51,710 nucleotides of DNA from a virus: positions 1 to 51,710 of the IMG/VR virus record IMGVR_UViG_3300006844_000014; one strand, 5' to 3'. The position numbers were made by a program, and so were the translations under genes. The notes below the pieces were generated by a model. That model did not search any database. It saw nothing but the letters and a program-made list of their open reading frames with translations, and was not told the origin of the DNA. Shown here piece by piece: positions 14,088-20,873 of the stretch; position 1 is the stretch's first letter; the number at the start of each line of letters is the position of its first letter.

Positions 14088-14343
14088 GGTGCGCCCTCCG
14101 CCACGCGGCGACGCGGGTGCGGAGTGTGACGCGCGGGGCCGGCGCCAGCACCCGGCGCGCCCAGGCGACGACCTCGCGGAGAGCGGCGTCGCGCACCGCC
14201 GGGTCCGGGTCGCGCAGCTGGCGCCGCAACCGCCGGTCGCGAACACCCTCGACGGCCGCCCGGATGAACTCGCCCCCGATCGCCCACAGGACGCCGAGGA
14301 CGAGCGCCATCCCCACGATCCACAGCAGCGCGACGGGGTTCAC
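14080..14343 (-). CDS. Membrane protein with basic cytoplasmic tail, 87 aa
   Basis: One N-terminal transmembrane helix (VALLWIVGMALVLGVLWAIG) and a long Arg-rich tail. GTG at 14,343 overlaps the previous stop (GTGA). Minus-strand CTGGTAGGGT lies seven bases upstream and could make a leaderless message, although co-translation from the upstream gene is also possible. Confidence 0.6.
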   Translation of the reverse strand: MNPVALLWIVGMALVLGVLWAIGGEFIRAAVEGVRDRRLRRQLRDPDPAVRDAALREVVAWARRVLAPAPRVTLRTRVAAWRRAHRA

Positions 14344-15167
14344 GGGGTCGACCCTACCAGGTGAGCCACGGTGAGGATGATCACGAACCACATGATGACG
14401 AACATCCCAAACCACGCGGAGAGTGGGAGGCTCGCCCGCACCCGGCGCGGTTCCGGTCGCGGGTTTACACCCGCGCACAGGCGCCGGTTCGCCGCCAGCC
14501 ACTCGTCCTCCTCGGCGCGGCGCACCTCCTGCGGGGTGCGCCCCCGGGGCGGAAGGCGGTCCGGGTTGTCCTCCGGGAGCGGCGCGCCGGTGACGTGGGC
14601 GGTCGACGTCTCCAAGTCGATGACGGTGGCACACTCGCAGTCTGTGAGCTCTAGGTCGCCGTGAACGTGCGGTGCCTCCGCCGCGTGCGGAAACTCATAC
14701 CTCCGGCCACTGAGTGTGGTCACCACAATGACGTCATCCGGCTCCAGGCGGCGCTCCCGGCGCACGCGATCGTGCTCGCGCCGGGCGGTGAGAAACTCAT
14801 CCTCGAGGTCGGCGCGTGAGCCGGCGTAACCCGCGCACGTGCAGTGTGACACGCGCGCAGCCCACCCCGTCGTGGTGATCACGTCGTGTGTGTGGCCACG
14901 CCCGGGCGCCGCCGGCGTGCTGCGCCGATCCACGACGGCGAACGACGAGCCGCCGGGGAGTTTACGAACCGCGCGGACCGGGTCGGTGGCGGCGCGCCGC
15001 GTCCGGGGGACGAGTTGCCGGGCGCGCTCGGCGACTCGCTCCTCCTGCGCCAGGACAGCGGCCCCGACCCGGCGGTTGAAGTCGCGGATTCGCGCGTCCT
15101 CGAGCTCACGTCGCCGAGCCTCACGCTCACGCCGCGCCTCGAGGTTCCGCCGCCGGTGGGCCCTCAC
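14340..15167 (-). CDS. Coiled-coil, tail-anchored membrane protein, 275 aa
   Basis: N-terminal 60 residues are a charged helix (NLEARREREARRRELEDARI). The centre contains a Cys pair (HCTCAGYAGS) and a beta segment (DDVIVVTTLSGRRYEFP). The last 25 residues are a transmembrane helix (FGMFVIMWFVIILTVAHLVG), so the protein is probably anchored by its C-terminus. GTG at 15,167 has AGGAGG at seven bases. No family recognised. A candidate for linking a phage process to the host membrane. Confidence 0.65.
   Translation of the reverse strand: MRAHRRRNLEARREREARRRELEDARIRDFNRRVGAAVLAQEERVAERARQLVPRTRRAATDPVRAVRKLPGGSSFAVVDRRSTPAAPGRGHTHDVITTTGWAARVSHCTCAGYAGSRADLEDEFLTARREHDRVRRERRLEPDDVIVVTTLSGRRYEFPHAAEAPHVHGDLELTDCECATVIDLETSTAHVTGAPLPEDNPDRLPPRGRTPQEVRRAEEDEWLAANRRLCAGVNPRPEPRRVRASLPLSAWFGMFVIMWFVIILTVAHLVGSTP
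14351..14360 (-). promoter_or_regulatory. Possible leaderless promoter (CTGGTAGGGT)
   Basis: TG-G-TAGGGT ends seven bases before the GTG at 14,343, the spacing expected if transcription starts on the start codon. It sits inside the 3' end of the upstream gene, so chance cannot be excluded. Confidence 0.35.
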
Positions 15168-15334
15168 CGGCCACCTCCTCTCGTCGCGGGTGGTGCCGTG
15201 GTCACCGGTGGATCGGGAAGCTCGCGCAGCGGCCTCGTCAGCGTGCTGGTGCAGAGCGCGAGCGCGACCAGAAACGCGGCGATCGCCACCAGCCACATCG
15301 CGGTGACGAGGGGATCGCGACCGGAGCCGCTCAC
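15164..15334 (-). CDS. Small membrane protein, 56 aa
   Basis: One strong transmembrane helix (AMWLVAIAAFLVALALCTST) followed by a short Pro/Thr-rich tail, probably outside. GTGA overlaps with both neighbours. Second or third base GC in most codons supports coding. Part of a chain of four tiny membrane genes. Confidence 0.6.
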   Translation of the reverse strand: MSGSGRDPLVTAMWLVAIAAFLVALALCTSTLTRPLRELPDPPVTTAPPATRGGGR

Positions 15335-15420
15335 CGCGCACCGCTACCGAAGTAGACCGCGAGTCCCAGAACCGCGGCCAGGAGAGCGACCAGGTATGCG
15401 ACTTGCCACAGGCCCCTCAC
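15331..15420 (-). CDS. Very small membrane protein, 29 aa
   Basis: VRGLWQVAYLVALLAAVLGL and nine more residues: almost entirely one transmembrane helix. Start and stop both overlap neighbours by four bases, which is the main evidence that it is translated. Confidence 0.55.
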   Translation of the reverse strand: MRGLWQVAYLVALLAAVLGLAVYFGSGAR

Positions 15421-15491
15421 AGCAGGATCACCCCCAGCACAACGAGAACCACCGAGCCGATGACGATGAACCACTTTAGGCCGGCACTCAC
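15417..15491 (-). CDS. Very small membrane protein, 24 aa
   Basis: Single transmembrane helix (LKWFIVIGSVVLVVLGVILL) with a four-residue N-terminal cap. GTGA junctions on both sides. One of the smallest genes in the window; it could be a membrane-active peptide or a subunit of a small complex. Confidence 0.5.
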   Translation of the reverse strand: MSAGLKWFIVIGSVVLVVLGVILL

Positions 15492-15676
15492 CGCGTCACC
15501 TCCGGCTGGATCGTCACGATGATGACGGGGTGGTGGTCGGAGGTAGGCGTGGGAGACTCCGGGCCGATTCCCGGCGGGGGTGTGTGCAGGTCGAGACGGC
15601 TCGCGACCACGTTCGCCACCACGAGGATGGTGGCGAGCAGTGCGGTCAGGCCGACCAGCTTGAGTGCGTTCTTCAC
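15488..15676 (-). CDS. Small membrane protein, 62 aa
   Basis: N-terminal transmembrane or signal segment (LVGLTALLATILVVANVVAS) and a Pro/Ser/Thr/His-rich outer domain. GTG at 15,676 has GAGG upstream. First of four consecutive small membrane genes under the promoter at 15,713-15,722. Confidence 0.65.
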   Translation of the reverse strand: MKNALKLVGLTALLATILVVANVVASRLDLHTPPPGIGPESPTPTSDHHPVIIVTIQPEVTR

Positions 15677-15712
15677 CGGCTACCTCACTTCGTCGCTGGG
15701 TTCCTACGCTCG

Positions 15713-15722
15713 ATCATACCAG
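15713..15722 (-). promoter_or_regulatory. Extended -10 promoter (CTGGTATGAT)
   Basis: Minus-strand TG-G-TATGAT, 36 bases upstream of the GTG at 15,676. Confidence 0.6.
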
Positions 15723-15733
15723 GATCACCCGAT

Positions 15734-16321
15734 CTACGACGTGAGAAGTGACACGATCACCGCCGCGATGATCGCGGCGATAAAGACGGCCGTCACCAAG
15801 CGGCTGCGGCGGCGCACGTGACGCAGCGCGAGCTCGTGGGTTGCATCCGCACGCTCCTGCCACGCCCAGCCGTCCGGTGGCAGCGGCCACCGGGCCACGG
15901 GTTGGTCACTCCGAGTCTCAACACGGTCCCGGGCCAGGTCGATGAGCTGCTGAACCCAGTGGTCACCCTCCGGACCCGGCACCGTGTCGAGCTCCAGGAT
16001 CACACGAACGTGGTGCCCGGTCGCCGGCACGGGGCCGCCGTCATCGCGCGGGTTCTCGCCGAGTGTGGTCGTCTGCTCGACCGTGACGAAGATGCCGTTC
16101 GTCCACCACACGTACTCCGGGGACAGCTCGCCGGACGCGGGACCCGGCTGCGTTCGCAGGAAGAGGCTGCGCGGGGACCGGAAGTCGGCGTACCGGAACA
16201 CAACCGTCTCGGCGACGCCGTGAACGGGCGCCCAGCACAGGCCGGTGAACGCCTCATCCTCGTCCTCATCCCCGTCCCCCGTCTCCGGGACATCGTGGAG
16301 GTGGTCGTCGTCCTCAGTCAC
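15734..16321 (-). CDS. Tail-anchored hypothetical protein, 195 aa
   Basis: Very acidic N-terminus (EDDDHLHDVPETGDGDEDEDE), a beta-rich centre (ETVVFRYADF, YVWWTNGIFVTVEQ, HHVRVILELDTV), then a C-terminal transmembrane helix (LVTAVFIAAIIAAVIVSLL). No family recognised. GTG at 16,321 overlaps the stop of the preceding zinc-ribbon gene. Confidence 0.65.
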   Translation of the reverse strand: MTEDDDHLHDVPETGDGDEDEDEAFTGLCWAPVHGVAETVVFRYADFRSPRSLFLRTQPGPASGELSPEYVWWTNGIFVTVEQTTTLGENPRDDGGPVPATGHHVRVILELDTVPGPEGDHWVQQLIDLARDRVETRSDQPVARWPLPPDGWAWQERADATHELALRHVRRRSRLVTAVFIAAIIAAVIVSLLTS

Positions 16322-16470
16322 AGTTGGGTCCTCGCACTCCTCCAGGTGTGGCAGCACAGCTTGTAGTCCCTGCACAGCGTCAGCGTGATCCCGTCGCGCA
16401 CCTCACGCGTGAGCTCACGCCCGGTGTGATCGCAGGCGTCGCACCGCGGGGTTTCCCTAGTCATCGTCAC
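16318..16470 (-). CDS. Zinc-ribbon-like small protein, 50 aa
   Basis: CDAC near the N-terminus and C...CC near the C-terminus (LCRDYKLCCHTW) could form a zinc ribbon. GTG at 16,470 has GGAGGT five bases upstream and overlaps the upstream TGA. Confidence 0.6.
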   Translation of the reverse strand: MTMTRETPRCDACDHTGRELTREVRDGITLTLCRDYKLCCHTWRSARTQL

Positions 16471-16703
16471 CGCGACCTCCGTCCCTCGTCGTAGCCAACC
16501 TGCAGGCCGGCCGCGTATCCGCCGCACCGCGTCGTCGTCTCGCTGATCACCACCGCGGGAGTGACCGGGCCGCGGAGGACCAGGTCCCGGATGTGCTCCG
16601 ACAGCGTGACCCCGCGCGCCGCGGCCCGGCGGTGCAGCGCGTCTCGCTCGCGCAGCGTCACGCGGAACGACACCGTGGTGACCCGGATGACGCGGTCACT
16701 CAC
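16467..16703 (-). CDS. Ribbon-helix-helix-like DNA-binding protein, 78 aa
   Basis: VSFRVTLRERDALHRRAAAR followed by GVTLSEHIRDLVLRG matches the strand-helix-helix order of Arc/MetJ or MobC-type ribbon-helix-helix proteins: a beta strand, a basic first helix, then S-E-H-I-R-D in the second helix. Probably a dimeric transcriptional regulator. Target unknown. GTG at 16,703 overlaps the previous stop. Confidence 0.65.
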   Translation of the reverse strand: MSDRVIRVTTVSFRVTLRERDALHRRAAARGVTLSEHIRDLVLRGPVTPAVVISETTTRCGGYAAGLQVGYDEGRRSR

Positions 16704-16861
16704 GTGAACCACACTCGCCCGCACTCGGTGCACGTGAACATCTTGCGCCGACCCAGGTCGATGAGCTCGCCGCGAATCCACGACACCGTGGGGTGGTCGC
16801 CGGATCCCGGCGCGTGGTGCCAGCACTCCCGCCGCCGGCGCCACCGGTCCCAGAACCTCAC
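16700..16861 (-). CDS. Small basic zinc-knuckle protein, 53 aa
   Basis: Arg/Trp-rich N-terminus (RFWDRWRRRRECWHH) and one CTEC knuckle near the C-terminus (MFTCTECGRVWFT). Similar in build to the 52-residue protein at 40,627-40,785 (W- and R-rich start, C-terminal CxxC). GTGA overlaps on both sides. Confidence 0.55.
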   Translation of the reverse strand: MRFWDRWRRRRECWHHAPGSGDHPTVSWIRGELIDLGRRKMFTCTECGRVWFT

Positions 16862-17172
16862 GTGTCCCAACTCACCCACTCGACGCTGGCCGGCAGCACG
16901 ATGACGTGACAGTCGGCGGCCTCGACGTCCGCGCGCAGCAGGCTCACCTCTCCGTCCGACGTGGTGTCGGTGCGCCGGACGACGGCGATTCGCCGGAGCA
17001 GCCTCTCGCCGGGCGCTCCCGGGTCTCGGCCGGAGTCCCCGGGGTGCGGAACGCCGGGGCACGGGTTGCCACCCCGGTCCGTGTGCGGAGTGAAGAAGTT
17101 ATCCGAGCCGGGGTCTGCGAGCTGCCGGTTGTCGCCGCAGACACACATCGTCGACCAGACGGTCTTTCCCAT
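16858..17172 (-). CDS. Hypothetical protein, 104 aa
   Basis: N-terminus MGKTVWSTMCVCGDN has a CVC pair; a further Cys lies in GGNPCPGVPH. C-terminal half is alpha/beta (LLRRIAVVRRTDT, EAADCHVIVLPASVEW). Not recognised. ATG at 17,172 has GGAGGG about eight bases away. Confidence 0.6.
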   Translation of the reverse strand: MGKTVWSTMCVCGDNRQLADPGSDNFFTPHTDRGGNPCPGVPHPGDSGRDPGAPGERLLRRIAVVRRTDTTSDGEVSLLRADVEAADCHVIVLPASVEWVSWDT

Positions 17173-17173
17173 C

Positions 17174-17818
17174 CTACGACCCTCCCGGGTTGAGCGCCTC
17201 GGCTATGCGTGAAAATCCTAGCAGGAACGGTTTCGTGTCCTCGACGTGCCAGTCGGGAAGGTGAACCACCGGCCCGCCGGTCAGGTTCTCCAGCGGGGCG
17301 ACCAGGTACTCCCACGACGTCGTGACGCAGTCGGCCGCGCACAGCGCGCTCTCGAGCACGCTCCGCGGCTCGTCCTGGGCCCAGAACGCGTTGGTCTCGT
17401 CCGTGTTGCGGAGTCCCGCCAGGTCCGCGTCCAGCGGCGTCTCGCGAGCCAGTCCGAGGGTGTCGCCCGTCACGTCGACGACCAGGCGCGCGCCGACACT
17501 CCGGCACAACTCGACGAGCTCGGCGTGGTGCGGCAGGCACGGCATCTCCACAATGACGACGTCGCGGGTCCGGATCGTGACGCGCCGCTCCGCGGCTCCC
17601 ACGATCGTCACGCGGCCGGTACTGCCGAGCATCCGCAGGATCGTCGCCTGGGACTGCAGGACGCGGTAGAAGGGTTCCCCGCGCAGCCGGTCCGCCCACG
17701 GAACCCCGAACGGGACCCAGGTGACCGACGCCAGCCGGGTCCGAACTCGCCAGAGCCTGCGCAGGAGTGCCCAGCGGCCGAGCCGCACCCACGGAACATC
17801 GTCGTCCACGGCGTCCAC
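17174..17818 (-). CDS. Glycosyltransferase-like protein, apparently truncated
   Basis: 214 residues. RLVVDVTGDTLGL and AADCVTTSWEYLVAPLENL resemble the corresponding segments of the GT4-type protein at 50,302-51,396 (VVIDMDDDLTRIHP and NATLVTVSTPALAQRYG). The second Rossmann lobe that binds the sugar nucleotide is absent; the chain ends shortly after the VHLPDW segment. It may be a binding remnant or a specialised half-enzyme. GTG at 17,818 follows AGGAA closely. The family link is inference. Confidence 0.5.
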   Translation of the reverse strand: MDAVDDDVPWVRLGRWALLRRLWRVRTRLASVTWVPFGVPWADRLRGEPFYRVLQSQATILRMLGSTGRVTIVGAAERRVTIRTRDVVIVEMPCLPHHAELVELCRSVGARLVVDVTGDTLGLARETPLDADLAGLRNTDETNAFWAQDEPRSVLESALCAADCVTTSWEYLVAPLENLTGGPVVHLPDWHVEDTKPFLLGFSRIAEALNPGGS

Positions 17819-17824
17819 GGCTTC

Positions 17825-18034
17825 CTACCCAGTCCAACCCAGGTAGCCGGCGGCGGCGACCGCGACCCACAGCAGCGACCAGAGCCCGATCGCCGTGGCG
17901 CCAACGTACCCGGCGTGTCCGACGGCGCTGAAGTCAGGTGCCCGCGGCGTCCCGAGTGAGGTGTGGTAGGCCGCGGACGACTCCGGCGGCCACCGGCGGC
18001 AGAACCCGGGTGGCTCGGTGGGAAAGTGTGCCAC
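17825..18034 (-). CDS. Small tail-anchored membrane protein, 69 aa
   Basis: Pro/Arg-rich N-terminal half and one or two C-terminal hydrophobic segments (YVGATAIGLWSLLWVAVAAA). GTG at 18,034 has a strong AGGAGG seven bases upstream. No family recognised. Confidence 0.65.
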   Translation of the reverse strand: MAHFPTEPPGFCRRWPPESSAAYHTSLGTPRAPDFSAVGHAGYVGATAIGLWSLLWVAVAAAGYLGWTG

Positions 18035-18042
18035 GAGTCCTC

Positions 18043-18486
18043 CTAGCCGTAGTCCGCGACCAGGAGCCAGCGCGGCTCCGGGTTCTCCGGTGTGACGCCG
18101 AGCACCTCGAGCGCCCGTGCGATCCAGCGGTCCCACTCCGTTAGCGGGTAACCTCCCTCGCGCGAGGCAGCGGGAACGGCCGTGACGGCAATGACGTCAG
18201 TGACGTCGCCCCAGTCGGCTGTGACCACCGAGTCGCACACGACCAGGAGGTAACCCGGGAAGTCGTAGTGCCCGTGAGTGACGATCTCCACGCCGTGCGT
18301 CTCCCGCGCCGTCTGCCGCTCCGCGTGCGAGAGGCGTCCGGCACCGTGCCCGGTGGCCAGCTTCCGCGCGACGTAGTCCTCGACGTCGTAGTGGTCCGTG
18401 AGCTCGTCATCCGTGATCTTCCAGCCCCGGTCCGGTCCGCCGAGGTCGACGCCGTAGGCCAGGGTGGCCGTTGCCGTGAATCCCAT
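18043..18486 (-). CDS. Hypothetical protein, 147 aa
   Basis: MGFTATATLAYGVDLGG at the start and a C-terminal WDRWIARALEVLGV...PRWLLVADYG are reminiscent of short hypothetical proteins common in actinophages, with no known function. The ATG at 18,486 has no good Shine-Dalgarno but lies six bases after a -10-like TAGTAT, so the transcript may be leaderless. Confidence 0.7.
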   Translation of the reverse strand: MGFTATATLAYGVDLGGPDRGWKITDDELTDHYDVEDYVARKLATGHGAGRLSHAERQTARETHGVEIVTHGHYDFPGYLLVVCDSVVTADWGDVTDVIAVTAVPAASREGGYPLTEWDRWIARALEVLGVTPENPEPRWLLVADYG

Positions 18487-18492
18487 GAGCTC

Positions 18493-18498
18493 ATACTA
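18493..18498 (-). promoter_or_regulatory. Putative leaderless -10 (TAGTAT)
   Basis: Ends six bases before the ATG at 18,486. Two direct copies of TCCCGGACAC (plus strand 18,499-18,508 and 18,514-18,523) lie just upstream and could be an operator. Confidence 0.4.
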
Positions 18499-18651
18499 TC
18501 CCGGACACGCGGTTCCCGGACACCACCGTGCGCCCTCGGGGTTCAGTCCAGGCACCTCCAGTCGGCCGTCGAGCTTGGTTCCGTCGTACAGGTTCTAGGC
18601 GTGCTCGGCGTACTCGACACATTCCGGGTCACCGTGTCTCGGGCACCTCAT
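18496..18651 (-). pseudogene. Small zinc-binding gene interrupted by an in-frame TAG
   Basis: From ATG 18,651 the frame reads 18 residues (MRCPRHGDPECVEYAEHA), a TAG at 18,595-18,597, then 32 more residues in the same frame (NLYDGTKLDGRLEVPGLN...CPGTACPG) to a second TAG at 18,496. Composition and the C...C / C...C spacing continue across the stop. Just upstream is an 11-codon frame from GTG 18,686 whose TGA overlaps this ATG. Either a recent nonsense mutation, amber readthrough, or a sequencing error. Also possible that only the second part is expressed. Confidence 0.45.
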
Positions 18652-18704
18652 CACCGACACACCGGGTGGTGCATCAGATTCTTCACGGTCCGGGGGAATG
18701 CTCC

Positions 18705-19241
18705 CTAGGAGACGTCACGGAGGTGTCCCAGTCTCTCGGCGAGTCGCTCGCGGTGGGAGCGCCAGTAGGAGGAGTTGACGACCTCGTCGCCCCAGCACCG
18801 GCGCAGGAGGGCGTCGCGTGCCCCCGGTGGGAGTTCGGTCAGCGCGCGCAGGATCTCACCGTCGTGGTATGCCAGCTCGACGTCATCGTAGGCGCGGGAG
18901 TGACACGCGACGTCGCGAACCAGCGGGCTCGCGGGATCGACGGGTCGCGCCGGCTCCTCGCGGTGGTGTCCCCGAACCCCCGGTGTCCCGGTCCACGTGG
19001 ACCGGCGCGCGACGTCGGTCATTCGCAGGCGTGCCGCGCCCGTTAGCCACACCGGCAGCGCGCCGCGAGTCGCGTCGTGCGTCCGCAGCGCCCGCCACAT
19101 GGCGATCCAACCCTCCTGGGCCAGGTCCTGCCACTCGCCGGGGCGGTGCGGGATCATCTCCGAGGCGACCTTGAGCAGCCAGCGACGGTAGCGCGCCAGG
19201 ATGACGTCGTCCGGCTCCGTCCGCTCCGCCCACTCAGCCAC
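18705..19241 (-). CDS. Sigma-70-like (ECF-type) factor
   Basis: 178 residues. Region 2 is visible: PDDVILARYRRWLLKVASEM, then EWQDLAQEGWIAMWRALR (the DLxQEG...ALxxxD signature of sigma region 2) and LTGAARLRMTDVARR. A region 4-like tail (LTELPPGARDALLRRCWGD...) is weaker. If functional it would redirect host RNA polymerase to phage promoters. GTG at 19,241 overlaps the preceding gene by eight bases. The alternative is a sigma-fold regulator without core binding. Confidence 0.7.
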   Translation of the reverse strand: MAEWAERTEPDDVILARYRRWLLKVASEMIPHRPGEWQDLAQEGWIAMWRALRTHDATRGALPVWLTGAARLRMTDVARRSTWTGTPGVRGHHREEPARPVDPASPLVRDVACHSRAYDDVELAYHDGEILRALTELPPGARDALLRRCWGDEVVNSSYWRSHRERLAERLGHLRDVS

Positions 19242-19470
19242 GGTCCACCCGCCCGCGACACGTCTCGTCCACGCAGGTTCGGAGGTGTGCCTCCAGGTCG
19301 GCGAGGTGACTCGATCGGGGCTCGACCCGTCCCGTCTTCGCGTTCCAGGCGAAATCGGGATCAACGCGCTCGCCGCGCTCGATCGCGTCGAAGAGTGCGC
19401 AGGCGTAGCACCCGTCCCCGCCGGGTCCGTAGACCCCGCACGGGCGCTCACCGCACTCGAACGGCCTCAC
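19234..19470 (-). CDS. Cys-rich hypothetical protein, 78 aa
   Basis: CGERPC, CYACALFDAIERGE and CVDETC give six cysteines in three pairs, suggesting metal binding. It immediately precedes and overlaps the sigma-like gene, so an anti-sigma or redox partner is conceivable, though nothing in the sequence shows this. GTG at 19,470 overlaps the upstream stop. Confidence 0.6.
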   Translation of the reverse strand: MRPFECGERPCGVYGPGGDGCYACALFDAIERGERVDPDFAWNAKTGRVEPRSSHLADLEAHLRTCVDETCRGRVDRG

Positions 19471-20117
19471 GACGGCGTCAGCACCTCGACCGCCGGGGTC
19501 AGCATCCAGAGCCGGCCCGCGGGAGGCGCCTCTCCGTCGGCGGGCCAGATGCCGTCCTCGTCGGACAAGTGCAGCCACACACTCTCACCCGATGACGACC
19601 ACCCCTCCGCCAGGAACCACAGGTTACCCGCCGCGTCCTCGCGGACCTCGATGATCCGGTTGCGCCGGTACCCGGTTCGCGGGTCGTCCGGTGGTTCGCT
19701 GAGCTTCCGCTGATCGTCGAGCGCAGCCTGTGATTCGGCCGGAGCGTCCGGTGCGACACTCACGGTTTCCACTTCGTCACTCAACTCGCCGAGCACCTCC
19801 GTGAGGAGCAGGTACGTCCGGGCGTCGAGGTTCTGGAAGTACCCGGTGCCTTTCGGCACGCCGGCCATGTCGAGGAGGTGGTGAACGTTGCGCGCCTCCT
19901 GGAACACCTCGCCGTCCCACGGGCAACAGTCGTGGTCGTGGTCGCGGTCCGTGTTTAGCAACTCGTGTGGCCTGGCGCTCAGTTGCTTGAGCAGTTCGAA
20001 GTCGACCCACAGGCCGTGCTCACGGAGCATCTCGTCGTACCGCTCGGCGGAGAAGTCGGGGGTCCCACCACCCGCTCGCACCCAGAGGTCGTGCTGTGTG
20101 ACATCTTCGGTGCTCAC
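19467..20117 (-). CDS. Hypothetical protein, 216 aa
   Basis: Not recognised. A His/Cys/Asp-rich stretch (DRDHDHDCCPWDGEVF) near residue 60 may bind metal. The C-terminal part is beta-rich (NRIIEVREDAAGNLWFLAEGW, RLWMLTPAVEVL). GTG at 20,117 overlaps the small-terminase-like gene. Confidence 0.65.
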   Translation of the reverse strand: MSTEDVTQHDLWVRAGGGTPDFSAERYDEMLREHGLWVDFELLKQLSARPHELLNTDRDHDHDCCPWDGEVFQEARNVHHLLDMAGVPKGTGYFQNLDARTYLLLTEVLGELSDEVETVSVAPDAPAESQAALDDQRKLSEPPDDPRTGYRRNRIIEVREDAAGNLWFLAEGWSSSGESVWLHLSDEDGIWPADGEAPPAGRLWMLTPAVEVLTPS

Positions 20118-20827
20118 GATTGCACCGCCACCTCTCCCTCGATCGCTAGCGGCTCGCGCCGGTCCTCTGCCTCGATCGCCAGCAGCTCCCGGCGCATCAG
20201 CTCACGCATGCGGCGCTCGAGCTCGACCGGGATCTCGCCGGCGACGCCGTCCATCGCCGCGTTGAGGACCCGCGCGATCCGCGAGCCCTCCAGCTCGACC
20301 TGCGCGACCAGGCGCTCGGCGACGCCGGCGTCGACCGCCATCTTCGCCGACCGCAGCAGGCGGTCGTGCCAGAACTGCGCGCCGGCGACCCAGTCGTACC
20401 CCGCGCCACCCATCCGCAGTTCGTCATCGCTCTCCGTGTCCGCGAGCTTCGCCTGGTACCACGCCAGCTTCCCGTGCGCGACCCGGACCGCCAGCAGCAG
20501 CGCCTCCCACGGCGACGTGTCGTACTCCCTCGCGATCGCGTGCGCCGCCATCCAGGCCCCCAGTGCTCGTCCGCGGTACTTCGCTCCCCCGTGCGCCAGG
20601 CACGGGCCGTAGCCCTCGTGAACCGTTCCCAGGCCCGCCGGGTTCAGGCAGTTCTTCCCCGCCCACGGACCCCGCATGACCGGAACCCCGCAGGTCCGCG
20701 GAGCCAGCCCCGTCTCCCGCAGCGACTCCGCCGCCAGCTCCTCCGCGAGAGCCCGCGCCTCCGCCCGCGGCCGGTCCAGTCCGTCCGCCGAACCGTTCGC
20801 CGAACCACCCGACCCACCCTCGTCCAC
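20114..20827 (-). CDS. Terminase-small-subunit-like protein
   Basis: 237 residues. A Cys/His motif CGVPVMRGPWAGKNC...GTVHEGYGPCLAHGG (about residues 46-82) is typical of proteins annotated as small terminase in actinophages. The rest is helical with a charged C-terminal coil (ELERRMRELMRRELLAIEAED). It would recognise packaging sites for TerL, although terL lies 19 kb away in this window. GTG at 20,827 is six bases after a -10-like TAGGAT, suggesting a leaderless message. Function is inferred from the motif only. Confidence 0.55.
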   Translation of the reverse strand: MDEGGSGGSANGSADGLDRPRAEARALAEELAAESLRETGLAPRTCGVPVMRGPWAGKNCLNPAGLGTVHEGYGPCLAHGGAKYRGRALGAWMAAHAIAREYDTSPWEALLLAVRVAHGKLAWYQAKLADTESDDELRMGGAGYDWVAGAQFWHDRLLRSAKMAVDAGVAERLVAQVELEGSRIARVLNAAMDGVAGEIPVELERRMRELMRRELLAIEAEDRREPLAIEGEVAVQS

Positions 20828-20833
20828 CGGTCG

Positions 20834-20843
20834 ATCCTAGCAG
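20834..20843 (-). promoter_or_regulatory. Leaderless extended -10 promoter (CTGCTAGGAT)
   Basis: TG-C-TAGGAT on the minus strand, ending six bases before the GTG at 20,827. Confidence 0.5.
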
Positions 20844-20873
20844 GTCACACTAGCCGCGCGATCCTCACCACCC

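Noticed and set aside
18528-19046. A 172-codon rightward frame opposite the sigma-like gene
   Set aside because: Arg/Ser-rich shadow without a ribosome-binding site; the leftward frame carries sigma region 2.
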